Origin: Asterias amurensis
Taxonomy: Eukaryota > Echinodermata > Asteroidea > Forcipulatida > Asteriidae
Direction of reading: 5' to 3'
NCBI RefSeq assembly: GCF_032118995.1
Contig: NC_092666.1
Span: forward strand, 6,646,501 to 6,710,500
DNA: 64,000 nucleotides
The position numbers were made by a program, and so were the translations under genes. Below the pieces are notes generated by a model. That model had not been told where the DNA came from and ran no database searches. It saw only the letters and a program-made list of their open reading frames with translations. Below, one piece after another: positions 1 to 10,579 of the stretch (its first letter is position 1; every line of letters begins with the position of its first letter).

Positions 1-477
1 ATACCAAACAATGTAATTGCGCAATCGCCGGTGTAAAGCGAACAATGCATGCAATGTGCGCTCTGGGCAGATTGTCTGTCATTCAACAGAGCCACTGAAT
101 GGAGTTTAGGGCCAGTTATACTTTACTAAGGCAACTTCAGTGCAGCTTACGCTATACGTCATATTATAAGTCACACGTTCTCTTAGGTAGCGTTTCATGC
201 TAGATACCTACTAAGAGCCCTGTATATGTGGCCAATTTACGAGGGCTTCGTGAATACGGCCCCTGTCTCTGTTTAAGCAATGCTTTGCTGTGCTTAGCAA
301 GGTTTTGTGCTCCGTACATAATTCATGAAATTTGGCCTTGACCTTTTTTTCACAATGGAGCGGCCATTTTGTTCTATTCTCTTATGCAATCAGTATGAGG
401 CTGAGTTCTTAATCAAGCGACTATGGCTACAACTGTGAATGTTGGCTTCAGCGACAACTGTTTTGAGTAATCGTCAT
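1..477. other. Gene-free stretch
   Basis: No convincing coding exon is visible. Around 220-345 there is a diverged segment with taagca/tgcttagca inverted motifs, reminiscent of the GGGCC-AATTTCATAGAGC MITE family found elsewhere in the window. Confidence 0.4.
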
Positions 478-731
478 TAAAGGCAGTGGACACTATTAGT
501 AATTACTCAATGTAGTCTGTGAGAAACGGCTCCCCCTCAAGTAACTGAGGTTTTCAAGAAAGAAGTAGTTTTCCACGAATTTGATTTCGAGACCTCAGAA
601 TTAGATTTTGAGGTCCCGAAATCAAGCATCTGACAGCACACAACTTCGAGTGACAAGGGTGTTTCTTCTTTCATTATTGATATTGAGATACACACCAAAA
701 GAGAGGACTGGTCTTTGACAATTACCAATAG
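478..731 (+). repeat. K1 MITE (GGCAGTGGACACTATTGG family), shortened copy
   Basis: The left end reads aaaggcagtggacactatta and the right end is ttgacaattaccaatagtg, the inverted counterpart. Internally it has the family's 'gagaaacggctccc' and 'gatttcgagacctcag' blocks. It is shorter than the 350-400 bp full copies because the left part is deleted. Confidence 0.8.
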
Positions 732-1488
732 TGTTTCTCGCCTTGGCCACCACCAAATGTCGGGCACTATCCTACACCAAGCCAAGACTAGAAGAAACAC
801 GTTATAGTCAGGTACCTTTTCATTTAATAAAAACAGAATCATCAGTGATCGCTATGCACACATGCCACATGGTGACATACTTCACTAATCTAAAAAAAGT
901 AAACAAACAATTTTAAATGTAGGTTTACATTTAGATTTTGTAAGTGTTTACCCCTTGTGGTTCTGTACACATAAGTATTGCCAATCAATTCAACTAAAAA
1001 AAATTTTGTATTTCAAAAGATTTTTGATACCAATTATTCCCATGGCACTTTGTCATCGTGCATCTGAAAAGCTTGATACATGTACTTCTCCACTAAATCC
1101 CAGAATAAACCAATACTTTTAAATTACAATAATTAACACCATACACGATAGTTTGCATGTTATCTGTTGGTCTTATTTTGCACCGTGGCTTCTCAAAAAT
1201 ATTTGACCTTTAATCACATCGTACTAAACAATTTGCAATAATTAAATACTAAATAAATACAAATTATGCATACTTCTTTGCTTATATACTTACAAGTTTT
1301 ATTTAAGTATCATATTCGAAATGCATGTTTTTATAATATGACGCTTTACTATTTGATTCAAATCGGGAACTGCATAGTAGTTGGTGCTGTGAGGGTGAGG
1401 TGTTAATAGTTAAATATTAAATTGTGAGTGATATTTGTTATGGTATTAGTGTTATTGGTAAAGTTAAAGTGTTACGTTAGTGCAGGGT
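732..1488. other. Gene-free AT-rich stretch
   Basis: AT-rich sequence with no ORF that shows protein-like composition, no splice-bounded exon and no clear repeat end. Confidence 0.4.
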
Positions 1489-1672
1489 TAAGGCCCGGTC
1501 ACACAGGCCCCGATAACGAGAACGAAAACGATAACGATACAAATGCACGCCCTCGATTGGTTGAACGAGCGTGGGCGTATTCTGCGTGGATCAATTCAAC
1601 CAATCGCGAGTGTGCATTTTATCGTTCTCGTTTTCGTTCTCGTTATCGGGGCCTGTGTGACCGGGCCTTTAG
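1489..1672. repeat. K5 foldback MITE (GGCCCGGTCACACAGGCC)
   Basis: A near-perfect inverted repeat of about 50 bp per arm (taaggcccggtcacacaggc on the left, its complement ending gggccttta on the right) encloses a smaller inverted pair around tggttgaa / ttcaacca. The left flank is TTAA and the right flank TTTA. A diverged relative lies at 7837-8014. Confidence 0.8.
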
Positions 1673-1877
1673 GGTGAGGAGTAGAGAGTTCGGTTTCACA
1701 AAAACACTCAGATTCACCTAAAGACAAGTTGTCAATATCACCATGGTGATTTGTACTATGGCATCATCACACATTGCCAAGTAACTCAGACTGAAATTAT
1801 TATCTTAAGTTCTTTGTAAACCGAGCCCTGGTGTTATGATTGTTGCCATGGTTTGTGTTGACATGGCAACAGGAGTC

Positions 1878-1980
1878 TGGGTCCAATTTCATAGAGCTGC
1901 ATGCTTAAGCATACAAAGTGGCCACCAAAATTATGCTAAGCAATATTTTCTATTTAAGCAGCGTTATGAAAAGTGGGCCA
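1878..1980. repeat. MITE6 (GGGCCCAATTTCATAGAGC family), short copy
   Basis: Starts gggtccaatttcatagagct and ends with the inverted form agcgttatgaaaagtgggcc. Internal aagcata / tatgctaagc motifs match the copies at 7121-7367 and 16,157-16,402. Confidence 0.75.
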
Positions 1981-3188
1981 AGCTCAATGCGCACTTCACT
2001 AATACACCCATTTCAATAAAACATTTGTCTATTTTGCGCTCAAGTACACTTCTCCCACACTTATTTGAATATGATAATTGTTTAGCCAAGAATAACTTTG
2101 ATTTAATCCGACAAAATGTAAGATAAAAAAATTAGACAACTTGGAAATTAATGTTACACTTGTGTCATAAGTATATCAGGTTTTCTACCATCATAATTTT
2201 TTTTATCTGACATTGTTCAACAGTCAAATTACTAACGCTGAGCTTTTTTTTTTTTCCATGATTTCTAGCATTTCTGAGCAAAGTGGTAACTCACAGTTTA
2301 ATTTGGACAAAACTTGAGTCTCCCTGCGTGTAACTGTAGACAATTTCACTGATTAAGTTTTTTGTAGCCAAAAAGGTCTTGGCAAAAAAAAAAAACTTCA
2401 TAAATGCCGCGCATTACCGGTACACTGACAAAATTTGGTATCCTTAATGTATATAGGATTTGAGGCATTGCATGGTGGGGTTTCAATATATATTTGGTTT
2501 CCGGTAACACTATGTGTGTATCTACTTGCAGGTAGAGTTGTTCTTAGGGAACTGTCTTGCTTTATCCTACTGCCCCGGAGTAGATAATCGGAGGTTCGGG
2601 AGACTTCTCAGTTCTGAAAAGAACAGTCCTGCTTTATAACTATTACCAGGGCGGATGGTATAGAAATTAGACTGGACTACTACTTTAGCTTATAGGATCG
2701 TAATAACTGTACTGCCGCGGAGTCAGTTCGGAATTGGTCTCAACATTTCGACTAGCTTGCTCTAGTCATCGTCATTATCCTTAATGTATTATTCCTTTAC
2801 TTCTCTTTACCAAAGCTATACCATCTTTGGGAGTTGTATTCCAAACTACTCCAACACCTACAAAATGCAATGGATACTTTACTTGATGTGAATGAACTTG
2901 TTTTTCCACGATAAACAAACACTGCTTGGCATAAGGCAAGAGGTGTGCCAACTTTTATCAAATTAACTGTTGGGAGTATACAGAGCTGCACTGTAGAATA
3001 TGATTGGAGTTTGATGGAGTCAAGAAAAGCCAATTGAGGAAACATTAATCTAAGGCCGTTACTGAGGTAGTGACTGTGGATGTGGCATGATCGCCATGAC
3101 AACATGTATTAGCAGCAATTGCACATGAAGCCATAGCAACAGCCACATACATAGCCACAGCTGTATGTTCAGCACGGACTAAAAGGGT
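1981..3188. other. Gene-free stretch with a Penelope-like repeat fragment
   Basis: About 2520-2790 contains ggtctcaacatttcgactag followed by cttgctctagtcatcgtc. This motif resembles terminal regions of Penelope-like retroelements in other invertebrates (recollection only). The rest holds no supported gene; short ORFs here lack protein character. Confidence 0.3.
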
Positions 3189-3196
3189 CCTCTCCT

Positions 3197-4458
3197 CAGT
3201 GGCGTAACTAGACATTTTCGTTTGGTGGGGCAAGTGGGGGCAAAGATTAAATTTGGGGGGGGCCAAAGAAGTGCAAGATTATTATTAAATATGTTAACTG
3301 ATATATAGTTGATACACACCAATGCAGTTCTAAAACAGTCTATAGTCAGCATGTAACAAAAGATTGCGAAAACAACAAAATCTTAGAGAACATGTCATTT
3401 TGTATAAGATAAAACTCTTTGACTGTATAAAAGGATTAAATTACCAACTGTGGTCAACAAGTACCAATTTAGAGTTGTACACGGTATTCTCAACTAGGCT
3501 TTGTGGGTGTGTAAATACCCAAAACATAATAATATTAGGTCAAGTAAAAATAGAAAAATAGAAATGTTTAGCGTCCCCGCCCGCTTCCTTTTTACAGGAC
3601 ACCTCTTTTTTTTTTCTTAAGTTTTTTTATGCACATTTTTTTTTTCTTTTTTTTTTTTTGAAAAAGGGTTATTTTAAATGATCTCAGCAAAAAAAAAAAA
3701 AAATCTGAATGTCTTGTCTGAATGCCTTGACCAAACTGTTTCATTAATGTTTTGTGTATTTCAGCAGCAGAAAAAAAAACAGTTGATATTTGACATTCAT
3801 GGCGACCATCTTGAAATAAAAAATAAAAAGCCCCTCCTCCTTCCTTATTTTTGAGAAACCCAGACACTAAACATGTTTCTTTTTTTACTCGGCCTTATTG
3901 TAACAAAAATACAGGATCGAAATTGTGGGTGTTTAATAATCACATTTTAGTTACGAAACGGATATTTAAAAATAATAGGCCTACCTCTCAATTGCACCGC
4001 TTGCTTCAAAGGAGAAGAAATGGTCTAAGCAACCTTTTTCGCTGGCCATTTTTGTGCTGTAGTAAATTTCTCTGTAGTGCATCTGACCATGGAGGTAGCA
4101 TGATCTGACTTTGTGTTTACGGAGCTATTGGTCTGCGTTCAGACCACCACGTATTTAACAGAACTTTGTCACATCCTGCACTCTCTGTAACCGCAAAACC
4201 ACAACAAACATTTACCGCCAATACGATCGCGCGCGCGTTTCCACGCATTTTTCATGTTATAGTCCACATAGGGCCTACTGATAATGAATAAAAGTTTTCC
4301 GTTTTACGGCAGCATTTTATGCAGCCTTAAACGATTTATATATAAGGCCTATAAGAATATACTTATCTCTGATTTCATATGGGGGGGGCAAGAGGGGGGC
4401 AAGGGTTCTGAGCGGGGGGGCGCCGGCCCCCCCTGCCCCCCCTCTGGTTACGCCACTG
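3197..4458. mobile_element. Non-autonomous hAT DNA transposon
   Basis: The termini are imperfect inverted repeats, CAGTGGCGTAACTAGA on the left and TCTGGTTACGCCACTG on the right. The element is bounded by an exact 8-bp target duplication, CCTCTCCT (3189-3196 and 4459-4466). CAGNG termini plus an 8-bp duplication are diagnostic of the hAT superfamily. The subterminal regions are G-rich on the left and C-rich on the right. The 1262-bp interior has no transposase reading frame, only poly(T)/poly(A) runs and unknown sequence, so it is non-mobile without help. A 15-bp palindromic relic of another family lies inside it at 4088-4102. Confidence 0.9.
4088..4102. mobile_element. 15-bp CATGGAGG-family micro-insertion or footprint
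   Basis: CATGGAGGTAGCATG is flanked on both sides by the exact 7-mer ATCTGAC (4081-4087 and 4103-4109). The left end matches the termini of the elements at 7498, 36,920 and 59,969, which also have 7-bp duplications. It may be an internally deleted insertion or an excision footprint. Confidence 0.6.
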
Positions 4459-4466
4459 CCTCTCCT

Positions 4467-5207
4467 CTTCATTATAGTAAAATAAATGGCGCCATCATTG
4501 TCCAAATTGAATTAGTTGAACATCATCTGACTAGACTCAACAGTCTTTCTTCTATGGCTACCTTCCAAAAATAGTCTTAGTTACAAATGTAGCGACAACA
4601 TCACTATGCGAGTTGTACTTGTTGCGGAGAGACTTTGCATAGTCTTTCTGCAGTCATCAAATGGCGACCTTCCATTATGCACAAGTTACAAAGGTAGCAT
4701 CAATATCAACTTGTAGCGGAGACTGGGTAAACTTGATGTAGTCTTTTAGCTGATGGCACCTGTCCAAAACACGTTGGTTGGGCTCAACATTCATACATCT
4801 GTTTAGCAGTTGAACACTATCAGGCTAGGCACTGACACAGTCTCTCTTCTATGGGGACCTTCCAAAAAGCATTTTTTAAGTTCAAATTGTAGCGGAGTCA
4901 ACTTGCTGGTGGCACACAGTCCAAAAAACATTGGTTGGGCTCAACAACCTGAAGTCACTTTAAGAGTTAAGGAGAGAAACACCAGGCTAGGCTTGACGTC
5001 GTCCTCACTCAGACAGTGGCAATGATTAGCCTCAAGATTGGTTGTACGTCATCTTCACAGGGCATCTTCTCAATCTGTAGGGGGAAAAAATTCAAAAGGA
5101 TTATTGTTGATAACGAATTGGGATACTACAAGAATCAGTTGAGTCTGAATGTAAAGGGGAATTCCCCTCAAGCTCCAATCAGTTCTTCTTGTCTTGTCAT
5201 TATAGAC
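4467..5207. other. Gene-free region with local repeats and an exon-like segment
   Basis: Holds loose repeats of a 'tagcggagac ... gttgggctcaac' unit, repeated several times between about 4560 and 4960. On the minus strand a 3' splice-like site (ccctacag) precedes attgagaagatgccct, starting at 5074. A paralogous segment with the same site starts at 7606. These could be terminal exons of a decayed or non-coding transcript. Confidence 0.35.
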
Positions 5208-5580
5208 TTAAAGGCAGTGGACACTATTGGTACTTGTCAAAGACTAGCCCTCACAGTTGGTGTATCTCAACATATGCATAAAATAACAAACCTGTGAAAA
5301 TTTGAGCTCAATTGGCCAATGAAGTTGCCAGATAACTATAAAAGAAAAAACACCCGTGTCACATATTTTCAGATGCTTGATTTCGAGACCTCACATTCTA
5401 AATCTGAGGTCTTGAAATCAAATTCATGGAAAAACACTTCTTTCTCGAAAATTACTTCACTTCAGAGGGAGCCGTTTCTCACAATGGTTTATACAATCAA
5501 CCTCTCCCCATTACTCGTTACCAAGTAAGGTTGTACCCTAATAATTATTTTGAGTAATTACCAAGTGTCCACTGCCTTTA
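5208..5580 (-). repeat. K1 MITE, full length
   Basis: Complete copy in reverse orientation. It begins ttaaaggcagtggacactat and ends gtgtccactgcctttaa, so both ends carry TTAA plus the inverted AGGCAGTGGACAC terminus. Internal gagacctcag/ctgaggtc inverted blocks form a secondary hairpin. Confidence 0.85.
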
Positions 5581-5626
5581 AAATACTAGTTCATTTTACA
5601 AACTAGTTCGTAATTTGCTTCTCTTC

Positions 5627-6655
5627 GGAGGTTGTTTGGTATTCATGCTTGTTGCAGAATATTAAACAATACTAATTAGTACTTCGGTTGTAGGGTTACA
5701 AATCTTTACTTCTAAAAAGATTTGTTTGATGGATTATAAATAAATGTGTTGGGCATTGTTAGACAATGGTTGTTTGGTATTCATGTTTGTTGCAGAATGT
5801 TAAACAAGACTAATTAGTACTTCGGTTGTAGGGTTACAAATCTTTACTTCTAAAAAGATTTGTTTGATGGATTCTTAATAAATGTGTTGGGCATTGTTAG
5901 ACAATGGTTGTTAGGTATTCATGTTTGTTGCAGAATGTTAAACAAGACTAATTAGTACTTCGGTTGTAGGGTTACAAATCTTTACTTCTCAAAAGATTTG
6001 TTTGATGGATTCTAAATAAATGTTTTGGGCATTGTTAGACAATGGTTGTTTGGTATTCATGCTTGTTGCAGAATGTTAAACAATACTAATTAGTACTTCG
6101 GTTGTAGGGTTACAAATCTTTACTTCTAAAAATATTTGTTTTGGGCATTGTTAGACAATGGTTGTTTGGTATTCATGCTTGTTGCAGAATGTTAAACAAT
6201 ACTAATTAGTACTTCGGTTGTAGGGTTACAAATCTTTACTTCTAAAAATATTTGTTTGATGGATTATAAATAAATGTGTTGGGCATTGTTAGACAATGGT
6301 TGTTAGGTATTCATGCTTGTTGCAGAATGTTAAACAAGACTAATTAGTACTTTGCTTGTACGGTTACAAATCTTTACTTCTAAAAAGATTTGTTTGATGG
6401 ATTATAAATAAATGTTTTGGGCATTGTTAGACAATGGTTGTTTGGTATTCATGCTTGTTGCAGAATGTTAAACAATACTAATTAGTACTTCGGTTGTAGG
6501 GTTACAAATCTTTACTTCTAAAAATATTTGTTTGATGGATTCTAAGTAAATGTTTTGGGCATTGTTAGACAGTGGTTGGCTGTTGTTCATGCTCGTTGTT
6601 GCAGAATCTCAAACAATACAAAGTGTTTTGACTGCTGGTTACAACTGTCTTTACT
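5627..6655. repeat. 137-bp tandem satellite array (about 7.5 units)
   Basis: Units begin ggttgtttggtattcatg at 5627, 5768, 5906, 6044, 6160, 6299, 6436 and 6575, giving spacings of 116-141 bp. One unit is about 22 bp short. Each contains gcagaatgttaaacaatact and ttcggttgtagggttacaaa. A diverged single unit lies at about 9520-9640. The last unit is split by the MITE at 6662-7011 and resumes after it (gagatttgtttgggggatt). Confidence 0.9.
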
Positions 6656-6661
6656 ACTTAA

Positions 6662-7011
6662 AGGACTTGGGTACCTTTTCAAAATTTCCTTAGATTTACA
6701 TTTAACTTACAGGGTTTGAAGACAATGATAGTGGAAAGTTTCCCTTCAAACTTTACTTACTGAGGTGCTGTAGTTTTTGAGAAATGAGTAAAACAATGTT
6801 ATAATAAGTTTGTAAATGCTTAAAATAATTTTCGTCTCATGAGACAAAAATTATTTTCATGACATTGTTTTACCATTTCTCAAAAACTACAGCACCTCAG
6901 CACGTAATATTTTCAGGGAAGCTTTCTACTATCATCATCTTCAAACTGTGTAAGTTTAGTGTAAATCTGTGGACATTGTGTTTTTTGTCCTACAAAAGTT
7001 ACATACACCCT
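6662..7011. repeat. K2 foldback MITE inserted at TTAA
   Basis: Long inverted-repeat element with arms of more than 150 bp (tgaggtgctgtagtttttga on one arm, tcaaaaactacagcacctca on the other). It is bounded by TTAA at 6658-6661 and 7012-7015. Joining the flanks restores the tandem-satellite unit, so TTAA is a true target duplication. Ends are AGG...CCT. Other copies are at 17,131, 19,047, 24,131, 34,297 and 58,797. Confidence 0.9.
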
Positions 7012-7120
7012 TTAAGAGATTTGTTTGGGGGATTGCAAATATTCTTTGTTTTGCTGCATATCTCGTTTGTTAAATGTCATTCCAAAGTTATCAATATGTC
7101 AGACTTGACATAGTCCTTTA

Positions 7121-7367
7121 GGGCCAAATTTCATAGAGCTGCTAAGCAAAATAAACAGCTTATCAAGAAATTTCTGCCTTGATACAGGATTACCATAGAG
7201 TAAGGGATTACCAACCAAATGTTTCAAATGTTGCATTGCTTGTTCAGCTGTTGTTTGCTTATCCTGAAAATCACATGGAAATTGTGTTGGTAATCCCGTT
7301 TTTATCAAGGCAAACATTTCATGCTAAGCAAACTTCTGTGTTTAGCAGCTCTATGAATATAGGCCCA
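7121..7367. repeat. MITE6 (GGGCCCAATTTCATAGAGC family)
   Basis: Left end gggccaaatttcatagagct, right end agcagctctatgaatatagg-ccc. Second-level inverted repeats (aaatttctgccttgataca and tttttatcaaggcaaaca; taccaacc and ttggtaatcc) give it a nested hairpin. No coding capacity. Confidence 0.85.
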
Positions 7368-7497
7368 GGTTGTGGCACAAAATTGAAAAAGAATGAGTTT
7401 ACATCAACATCTCTACTCACCTCAACAGTTAAACTTGTAGTCTGTGATGAGAGTCATCTAGCTGGACTTGACACAGTCCTTCATCAGTTGGTGAAAC

Positions 7498-7529
7498 CAT
7501 GGAGGAAGAAAATATTTTCTTCCTCCATG
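7498..7529. mobile_element. 32-bp palindromic micro-transposon with 7-bp target duplication
   Basis: A perfect 32-bp palindrome starts CATGGAGGAAG and ends CTTCCTCCATG with no loop. It is flanked by exact GTGAAAC copies at 7491-7497 and 7530-7536. It is two terminal repeats fused head to head with no interior. The same termini occur on the 618-bp element at 59,969-60,586. Confidence 0.8.
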
Positions 7530-7771
7530 GTGAAACTCAGTCCAGAAAGCATTGATTGAAGCCTCAAGATTAGGGGCGTGTCGTCTCCAAAGGGCATCTT
7601 CTCAATCTGTAGAAAATAAACAATATTTAACATTTATTTTTGAGCAACTTTTTTTAATGAAAGAGTAATATCTTTGATGAATATTTCAGTCGGAGTGCAA
7701 TCATGTGCAAGGAACTTCTCCAGCTCCAATCAGTTCTTCAAATAGTTAGACTTACAGACATGCAGCATCCC

Positions 7772-8093
7772 AAGGGGGGGATTTCCACAAAGAGTTAAGA
7801 CTAGTCTTATCTCGAGTAAGGGCAAGTTACTCATTCTAAAGGCCGAGTAACACTGCAGCGATAACGAAAACAATATTGATCAAGACGCAAAAAGAACGCA
7901 TTCTATTGGTTGAACTGCTCCATGCAGAATACATGCACGCTCTATCAACCAATAGAATGTGTTCTTTTTACATCATGATCGTTATTGTTTTCGTTATCAC
8001 AGCAGTGTGACTCGAAGTTAACTTGTAACTAGCCTCATCCTAACTTAGGCCTAGCCTCAAATTACTAGGTCTTTCTTTGTAAAATCGACCCCA
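7772..8093. repeat. MITE7 (GGGGTCGATTTCACAAAGAG family) split by another MITE
   Basis: Left end ggggatttccacaaagagtt with agactagtctta; right end ctttctttgtaaaatcgacc-cc. The continuous copy is at 16,690-16,840. The foldback element at 7837-8014 lies inside it. Confidence 0.75.
7837..8014. repeat. K5-like foldback MITE nested in MITE7
   Basis: Inverted arms aaaggccgagtaacactgca / cacagcagtgtgactcg, with internal cgataacgaaaacaatat / attgttttcgttatc and attctattggttga / tcaaccaatagaat. It shares the inner 'cgataacg...' and 'ttggttgaac' architecture with the element at 1489-1672. Confidence 0.75.
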
Positions 8094-8230
8094 GGTTTTG
8101 TTGTCCTTTTTGTGTGTTTTCATTTCTAAACAACTTGACCTTCTATTTTAACCAAGTTTTCCACCAGTTTGTTGTATGGTATGTTTAATTGAAACTGATG
8201 ACAAGGATACAATCTTTTGAAACTTTGAGT

Positions 8231-8440
8231 TAAAGGCAGTGGACACTATTGGTAATTACTCAAAATAATTATCAGCATAAAACCTCACTTGGTAACAAGT
8301 AATGGGGAGAGGTTGATAGTATAAAACATTGTGAGAAACGGCTTCCTCTGAAGTGCCATTGTTTTCGAGAAAGAAGTAATTTTCCACAAATTTGATTTCG
8401 AGACCTCAGATTTAGAATTTTAGGTCTCAAAATCAGGTGT
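8231..8440 (+). repeat. K1 MITE, 5' half
   Basis: Begins ttaaaggcagtggacactat and runs to the internal palindrome (gagacctcagatttagaatt...aggtctc). The right half is missing. Confidence 0.8.
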
Positions 8441-8692
8441 CTGAGTATGCCTACACTACACGTTGTTTTATAAACATTGACCTGCTATTTTATTCAAGTT
8501 TTCCACCAGTTTGTTGTGTGATGACAAGTGTATTGCAAGCTTAAGGATGAAAATGAATATATACTTTGAAATTTTAAAATACAACTTAAAATCTTAGAAG
8601 CAAATTCTGAAACAGTTATTGCTTTTCAAAGTTTGTTGAATGAAACTTCTCAATCGAAGAAAAGTTGTAGGATTTTTGTTTTTCAAACTTAC

Positions 8693-8860
8693 CTGGACGC
8701 CCAATTTTTGACTCTTTGCACACATACACTGTAGAAATGATCATCCAAACAGGTCTGGCGTCTGGGTTGTAGTCACAGCTCCGCAAGAGACCGCTCTCCC
8801 CGTTTCCTCCAACGATGCTCATCCAAACAGGTCCAGTTGTTGTAACCACTCCAAAGGAGA
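8693..8860 (-). CDS. Candidate exon 4 of an uncharacterised minus-strand gene
   Basis: This 168-bp open segment has a 3' splice site (gttgaacag) at its upstream border and a strong donor (cgtccag|gtaagttt). Read in phase 1 it encodes 55 residues including TTTGPVWMSIVGGNGESGLL and, later, PVWMIISTVYVCKESKIGRP. The P-W...GL..C spacing recalls the first extracellular loop of claudin/PMP22-type tetraspans, but that is a loose resemblance. The next 3' candidate segment (7606) would add one residue and a stop. No family assignment is possible by eye, and a non-coding transcript is equally plausible. Confidence 0.3.
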
Positions 8861-8878
8861 CTGTTCAACTAAGAGACC

Positions 8879-9414
8879 ATTAAAGGGAAGGTACACATTT
8901 GGTAATTACTCAAAACAAATTTTAACTTAAAAACTGACTTTGTAAGAGCATTGGAGAGCTGTTGTTGACAGTATAAAACATTGTGAGAAACGGCTCCCTC
9001 TGAAGTAGCAAAGATTTAGACAAAGAGGTAATTTGTCACTCAAATAATAAACGACTTCTAGCTAGAAGTCTTTTACTCCTATCTGAAAGCACATAAACTC
9101 ATCCAACAAGGGTGTTTTTTCTTTCATCTTTTTCTCGCAACTTCGATGACCAATTACTCGATAGTAATTTAGTTTACTTTTTTAAAATCCTTCAGGGGTG
9201 CTTCTTTTTTTCTTATTGTATTGTATGTTCTTGTTTTTGTTTTCTTACTGTTCTTATTGTCTGTGCTTGAATTTTTGCCTGTGAAATTAATAAATGAAAT
9301 GAAATGAAATAAGACCAAAATTTTCACAGGCTTGTTATTTAATGGTTATGATGAGATACACCAAGTGAGAAGCCTGGTCATTGACATATACCAAACGTGT
9401 ACCGTCCCTTAAAG
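8879..9414 (+). repeat. Diverged K1-like MITE interrupted by a LINE tail
   Basis: Starts ttaaagggaaggtacacatt and ends aacgtgtaccgtcccttaaa, inverted ends with TTAA. The interior matches the K1 family (gtgagaaacggctccctctg; ttttcacaggcttgtta). Sequence at about 9190-9312 is a foreign insertion ending in repeated gaaat. Confidence 0.7.
9190..9312 (+). mobile_element. Non-LTR retrotransposon 3' tail
   Basis: T-rich segment ending in aataaatgaaatgaaatgaa, a pentanucleotide-repeat tail of the sort left by 5'-truncated LINEs. It interrupts the K1-like MITE. No coding part remains. Confidence 0.45.
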
Positions 9415-10060
9415 TTGAAACTAGCATTTACCATTCTTTGTGGTAAACTGCAAGAAGAGCCGACTAATACATTATTCCAAGAAGACTTTTCGATTTGTTT
9501 GGATTGTTCCAGCACAATTTTGTGGTTGGTCGGTTGGTTTTTGCCCATTGCTGTTGTAGAATATTAAATGATACTAGTCATTTGTACTGCTGGTTACAAA
9601 CTGTCTTTACTTGTTGGAGAGATTTGTCTTGCGGAGAGATTCAAGTTCATCACTTTATTTTTGTTTTGGTATGTTGAATGTTTCACTTTCCTTCCTAAAG
9701 TATCAATAAACTATAGGTTTAGATTTGTTCATGATTCTCCAAAATTCTTGGCGTAGCTGTTCCGTTTATAAGGTGGTCCATTTCAGAAGTAGTTTCACCT
9801 TGAAGTTTAACCTACATATAAATAAACTGATACATTACCAAATCTTTTGCTTACCACCCTGGTGTATGCATCACCTCAGCTCAGTGAAGATCAGGTTCAC
9901 CATAAACGTTACCTGGAACCTTGATACTTAACCAAACCCTCGTCAACTGTGCCGCCGTCTTCGCAGAAATTGCTACAATCCCCTTAAAGATTAACCACTA
10001 CAAACTGTGAAAAACAAAAAACATGGTTGTTGCCTGTAGAGGAATAAAAGTTAGAGCTAT
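9415..10060. other. Gene-free stretch with a stray satellite unit
   Basis: Contains a diverged unit of the 137-bp satellite (about 9520-9640). Otherwise there is no exon or repeat I can support. Confidence 0.4.
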
Positions 10061-10433
10061 GGGGAAAGGATGACTAGTTCCTTGTTCCAAAACAGAGCCC
10101 CACAAGTCTTTTTGTTTTCAGCGGATTGTATCCCCATGTGGAACCAGCTTCCGCTGTCTGTCAGATCTATTGTCCCCTTTATAGTCAGCATTTAAGACTC
10201 TTTTAGTTTTTAACTGTGGGGTGGGTATTAGCGGACATTCTTTGGCAGGACGACTTTGGGGGATTGTTATTTTGTTTAATTATTTTGCCTATTTGTATCT
10301 TTATGTATCGATTTGTTGCCTCCGCAAGAAGGTCTGGTTTGGATCAAAAGCTAAGGCCATCTACCTTACTCATTTTATGTCTTGATTTGTATATTTTTAT
10401 GCCAGTGTAAAGTTGAATAAAACTAAACTAAAG
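10060..10433 (+). mobile_element. LINE 3' end (Jockey/CR1/L2-like), 5'-truncated
   Basis: A plus-strand frame at about 10,129-10,176 reads MWNQLPLSVRSIVPF, the C-terminal signature usual for LINE ORF2 of the Jockey/CR1/L2 group (W-N-x-L-P...R). After it comes a GT-rich 3' UTR and the tail gaataaaactaaactaaag. Only the last part of ORF2 is present, and it is out of use. Confidence 0.6.
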
Positions 10434-10579
10434 CTAGTCTTTCACGATCCCCCCCCCCCCAATTTACATAAAACCTTACAAAATACTTAACCTTTGATGC
10501 TTTGAACCTGCTGACCTCGGTTCGACATTCCGGAACATCAAAGAGATTTTTGTAATGTCGCTCCTTTCTCTCAGTCTAG

